This document shows positions 61,838 to 64,000 of a DNA stretch of 64,000 nt, piece after piece. This DNA comes from an uncultured Eubacteriales bacterium. Its GTDB lineage: Bacteria > Bacillota > Clostridia > Oscillospirales > QAMX01. A program made the translations under genes and the position numbers. The stretch covers positions 9,694 to 73,693 of the forward strand of contig CAKTEH010000010.1 of NCBI GenBank assembly GCA_934546935.1. The letters are read 5' to 3'. Every line of letters starts with the position of its first letter. Positions within the stretch are counted from its first letter, which is position 1. A model generated the notes under the pieces. It did not search any database, was not told where the DNA came from, and worked only from the letters and a program-made list of their open reading frames with translations.

Positions 61838-62236
61838 ATGGAACTGGAAACAATAATAAAGCTGATTACGGCAGGCATTGCAGAGGCGGCGGTTTTTATT
61901 TGGGGGCAGGCAGATAAATGGCTGTATGCATTGATCGTCATGGTGATTCTGGACTATATCAGCGGTGTTATTGCTGCCGCGGTGCGCCGTCAGCTTTCCT
62001 GCACAACCGGATTTACGGGGATATTGAAAAAAGTACTCTTTCTGATTGTGGCTGGCATTGCGCATGTTGCAGACAACCTGCTCGGTATGGGTGGCATAGG
62101 CAGAACGGCGATCGTAGCTTTTTTAATCGCCAATGAGGGCATGAGCATCATTGAAAATTGCGCTTCAGCCGGGGTTCGGCTTCCGCCAATGCTTACACGC
62201 TTATTCAAACAAATCAGCGCTGAAAGCAAAAAATAG
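61838..62236 (+). CDS. Phage holin family 4-like membrane protein
   Basis: 132 residues with three hydrophobic segments and the segment LIVMVILDYISGVIAA near 32-47, typical of the phage_holin_4/toxin secretion holin group. Holins open the membrane for lysins. No lysin or phage structural gene is adjacent, so it is either a prophage remnant or one of the chromosomal holin homologues used in protein export. The ATG at 61838 follows GGGAGG; a longer frame to 61772 overlaps the promoter. Confidence 0.8.
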   Translation: MELETIIKLITAGIAEAAVFIWGQADKWLYALIVMVILDYISGVIAAAVRRQLSCTTGFTGILKKVLFLIVAGIAHVADNLLGMGGIGRTAIVAFLIANEGMSIIENCASAGVRLPPMLTRLFKQISAESKK

Positions 62237-62265
62237 ATACGGAAAAGGCATTCCCATTTAAAATG

Positions 62266-62302
62266 AAAAGCCTGGGCTTACAATTATCAACCCGGGCTTT
62301 TT
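62266..62302. terminator. Bidirectional terminator after the holin gene
   Basis: AAAAGCC-GGG and CCCGGGCTTTTT pair around a 14-nt loop with flanking A and T runs. Confidence 0.8.
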
Positions 62303-62329
62303 CAGTATACGAAAATGAGATTTTTGATC

Positions 62330-63052
62330 TTACAGATTTGCCAAGGTATCTTGGCACCATGTGAAAAGGAGCGTGAAGCTTTCTGCAAAATCATAAGTTT
62401 CGGCGTTGTTCAGAGATATGGAATGCTCCAAAACAGCCTTGTCCTTCCCGGAAAGCAGGGTGAGAAGCTGCATTTTTGTCCGGATAAATTCCCCATGTTT
62501 TAAATAATACAGGTTTTGGAGAATAAAGAAGGCACTTTTGTATACATCAGGCAGGCGCAAACGGCTTTTCTCATATCCGGAATAGATATATCTGTGGCAG
62601 ATTTCATTCTGCTCTGCTATCCAATCATTTTCCCATTTTAAATAACGGCTAAAGCTATTACTTTGCAAAACGAGTTTTAAGGTTTTGGGAAATTTTATAA
62701 TCCAATCCCAAAACAATTGATTTCTTTCTATATTTAATATGTTTTTTGCTGACATAATACTATTTTTATATGCATTAAAATCAGTGAATTGTTCTCGAAG
62801 CGAATCAATATAGAAAGTCGCTGTTTCCAACATAGCTGCTCTCGGCCAATATGGATAAACCTCACACGTATTTTGCTTCACGTCACAAAAAAAGTCATAT
62901 TCCACACAATCAGACATGATAAAGCTACGCAGTTTATCTATCAACAAAGCTTCCCGTTCAATCGGGTAAAAATCATATTTGCATTGCAACAGAGCAAAAT
63001 AAATCGCTGAAATAGCCTGAATATTTGTAATAGATAGTTCTATATAATCCAT
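62330..63052 (-). CDS. AT-rich orphan gene, unknown function (240 aa)
   Basis: A 240-residue, apparently all-helical soluble protein rich in Phe, Tyr, Leu and Asn, without membrane helix, metal motif or any family I recognise. The ATG at 63052 has a GCGAGG site. Its base composition is clearly more AT-rich than the housekeeping genes before it, and it sits next to mobile-element remnants. It is probably recently acquired; nothing in the sequence shows what it does. Confidence 0.6.
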   Translation of the reverse strand: MDYIELSITNIQAISAIYFALLQCKYDFYPIEREALLIDKLRSFIMSDCVEYDFFCDVKQNTCEVYPYWPRAAMLETATFYIDSLREQFTDFNAYKNSIMSAKNILNIERNQLFWDWIIKFPKTLKLVLQSNSFSRYLKWENDWIAEQNEICHRYIYSGYEKSRLRLPDVYKSAFFILQNLYYLKHGEFIRTKMQLLTLLSGKDKAVLEHSISLNNAETYDFAESFTLLFTWCQDTLANL

Positions 63053-63284
63053 TTAATAACCTCGCTTTCCGAAGCTTTTCTTCCCTTGTTTTTGCCCTTA
63101 TGAGATAGCGAAGAAAGCATAAACACAAGTAAAATCATATAAAGGGAAAAGGTGAACACATAGCGAGAAATCTTTTGTTTTCAAGGCTTTCGGAGGATTT
63201 TATTAATAACCTACGGAGAACAATAATTGCTTATAAAACCTTGTGTTTCAAATTCCAGTTTGCCGCACCCATTATATCATTAGA
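63053..63284. other. AT-rich stretch with no recognisable gene
   Basis: About 230 bp between the orphan gene and the palindrome. It should hold the orphan gene's promoter. No complete frame, tRNA or repeat was seen. It does not encode the missing N-terminal part of the integrase. Confidence 0.5.
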
Positions 63285-63345
63285 TTACCAAAAGTGGCGT
63301 AAAGCCCCTGCCTTCAGGGATGGGGATATAAGCCACTTTTGGTAA
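63285..63345. mobile_element. IS200/IS605-like palindromic end or stand-alone palindrome
   Basis: TTACCAAAAGTGGC (63285-63298) and GCCACTTTTGGTAA (63332-63345) form a perfect 14-bp inverted repeat. The 33-bp centre has an inner hairpin with AGCCCC...GGGGAT around CTGCC/TTCAGGG, the look of subterminal hairpins or guide-RNA scaffolds at IS200/IS605 (TnpA/TnpB) ends. No transposase gene is attached. The palindrome's right arm abuts the integrase fragment, so it seems to have landed in that gene. Confidence 0.55.
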
Positions 63346-63700
63346 CTGTAAACGGCGCAATGGTCTCGGATGAACATCATCAGTACGAGAAAGGTCGAAA
63401 CGAAAAACAGTTCTTCCCGCCGCGTCGTTCCGATTATGCCACAGCGGCATATACAAAGGCATCAACCGCATCTGCAAAAACAACGGTCTGCCGGAAGTCG
63501 GCGTGCATGGACTTCGACACAGCTTCGCCTCGCTTGCCTACTCGCTGGGTATGCCCGAAAAAATAACAATGGAGATTGGTGGTTGGGCAGACGACGCGAC
63601 AATGAAAAAAATTTATACGCACGTTGCTCGTGCGGATCGCTTAAAAGCAGAAACGGCGATGAAAAAATTTTATTCTTCCTCCGATCAGCCCTCCGGCTGA
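63342..63700 (+). pseudogene. Tyrosine integrase, C-terminal fragment with frameshifts
   Basis: Three frames join to give a tyrosine-recombinase C-terminus. Frame 1: TVNGAMVSDEHHQY; then, after a shift near 63384, RKVETKNSSSRRVVPIM; then, after a shift and a deletion near 63440, GIYKGINRICKNNGLPEVGVHGLRHSFASL. The conserved box HGLRHSFASL (His, Arg), GGW, and the catalytic Tyr in KKIYTHVA are present. Everything upstream of the palindrome is missing. It marks a former integrative element (phage or conjugative). It ends with TGA at 63700. Confidence 0.85.
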
Positions 63701-63810
63701 TTTTCATTTACATTTTTCATTTACGTTTTTGTTTTCAATCGTGCATTTCGGCTTTCAAATCTGGTACTGCAAAATCAAATACGAAATGCAAAAAATACAG
63801 CTACAAGCAC

Positions 63811-63846
63811 AAAAAAACCAGCTTCCACCTAGGAAGCTGGTTTTTT
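63811..63846. terminator. Bidirectional terminator after the integrase remnant
   Basis: AAAAAACCAGCTTCC and GGAAGCTGGTTTTTT form a 15-bp stem around ACCTA, with A and T runs on each side. Confidence 0.9.
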
Positions 63847-63886
63847 CATTTGGCAAATGACTCTAATTTTGATAGAAACCCGTTAA

Positions 63887-63952
63887 GGGGGTGCAACTAC
63901 GGTTTAGAGGGGGTGCAGTTCTCGATTTGAGGGGGTGCAGTTCTTTGCCAAA
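63887..63952 (+). repeat. Three tandem 22-bp direct repeats
   Basis: Copies begin at 63887, 63909 and 63931, each opening with GGGGGTGCA. Copies 1 and 2 share much of the second half (GGTTTAGA versus GATTTGA); copy 3 diverges after GTTCT. Exact 22-bp phasing resembles plasmid iterons, recombinase arm sites, or the repeated ends of IS21-type elements. The window ends 48 bp later, so the context is cut off. Confidence 0.7.
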
Positions 63953-64000
63953 GGAAGAGGAGCGCCTTCGTGAACCAATGCGTTAGGTGAAAATAGTTTT

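Noticed and set aside
61838..62236. Intact prophage near the holin
   Set aside because: No lysin, capsid, tail or terminase gene accompanies it; only an integrase fragment 1.1 kb away.
63887..63952. CRISPR array at the right edge
   Set aside because: The 22-bp units are directly adjacent and degenerate, with no unique spacers of constant length between identical repeats.

Overview
The window looks like chromosomal DNA of a low-to-mid G+C Gram-positive anaerobe of the class Clostridia, most likely the order Oscillospirales (Ruminococcaceae/Oscillospiraceae-like). Reasons: strong AGGAGG-type ribosome binding sites and TTGACA-17-TATAAT promoters almost everywhere; a large SRP RNA with an Alu domain directly upstream of dnaX-ybaB-recR; the Firmicute order ecfA1-ecfA2-ecfT-truA; a gdpP-rplI-dnaB cluster; a DUF5711-like gene; and a divergent second type II topoisomerase. 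The taxonomic call is inference. No tRNA, 5S/16S/23S rRNA or CRISPR array was seen.

Layout. 1-2.7 kb: feoA-feoB iron uptake (feoB cut by the left edge) behind a palindromic operator, divergent from a nifS-nifU Fe-S assembly pair. 2.7-11.2 kb: MATE and MFS exporters, a type-B carboxylesterase, a TTG-started ABC-2 exporter operon with its GntR (YtrA-type) regulator, and an Mrp/NBP35 ATPase. 11.2-27 kb: sugar catabolism. A GH29 fucosidase, a Gfo/Idh/MocA dehydrogenase and a sugar isomerase form one operon. uxaC, and further on kdgA-kdgK-uxuB, supply most of a hexuronate route to KDPG. Between them lie a TrmH-family methyltransferase, a PTS EIIC-like membrane protein, an ECF sigma factor broken by an in-frame TAG with its membrane partner, an APH-family kinase, a broken GNAT gene and a Nudix hydrolase. 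27-36.5 kb: metallo-hydrolase, Cys-cluster protein, AraC regulator, SRP RNA, dnaX-ybaB-recR, LTA-synthase-like sulfatase, glycosyltransferase and an AT-richer cytidine deaminase. 36.8-62 kb: mostly minus-strand housekeeping operons: parE/parC-like, gdpP-rplI-dnaB-tilS-hpt-ftsH, lgt-folD-PPIase, and rRNA methyltransferase-ecfA1-ecfA2-ecfT-truA-DUF5711-cvpA-helicase. 62-64 kb: a decayed accessory patch with a lone holin, an AT-rich orphan gene, an IS200/IS605-like palindrome, a frameshifted integrase end and three tandem 22-bp repeats at the window edge.

How the parts connect. Uronates enter through UxaC, are reduced by UxuB, phosphorylated by KdgK and cleaved by an aldolase that carries an unusual C-terminal extension; the mannonate dehydratase step (UxuA) is not in this window. 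The most unusual regulatory structure seen is the leader of the MFS exporter: a 12-codon ORF, mutually exclusive hairpins, a terminator-like stem and a hairpin over the ribosome binding site, which together look like a ribosome-sensing attenuator.
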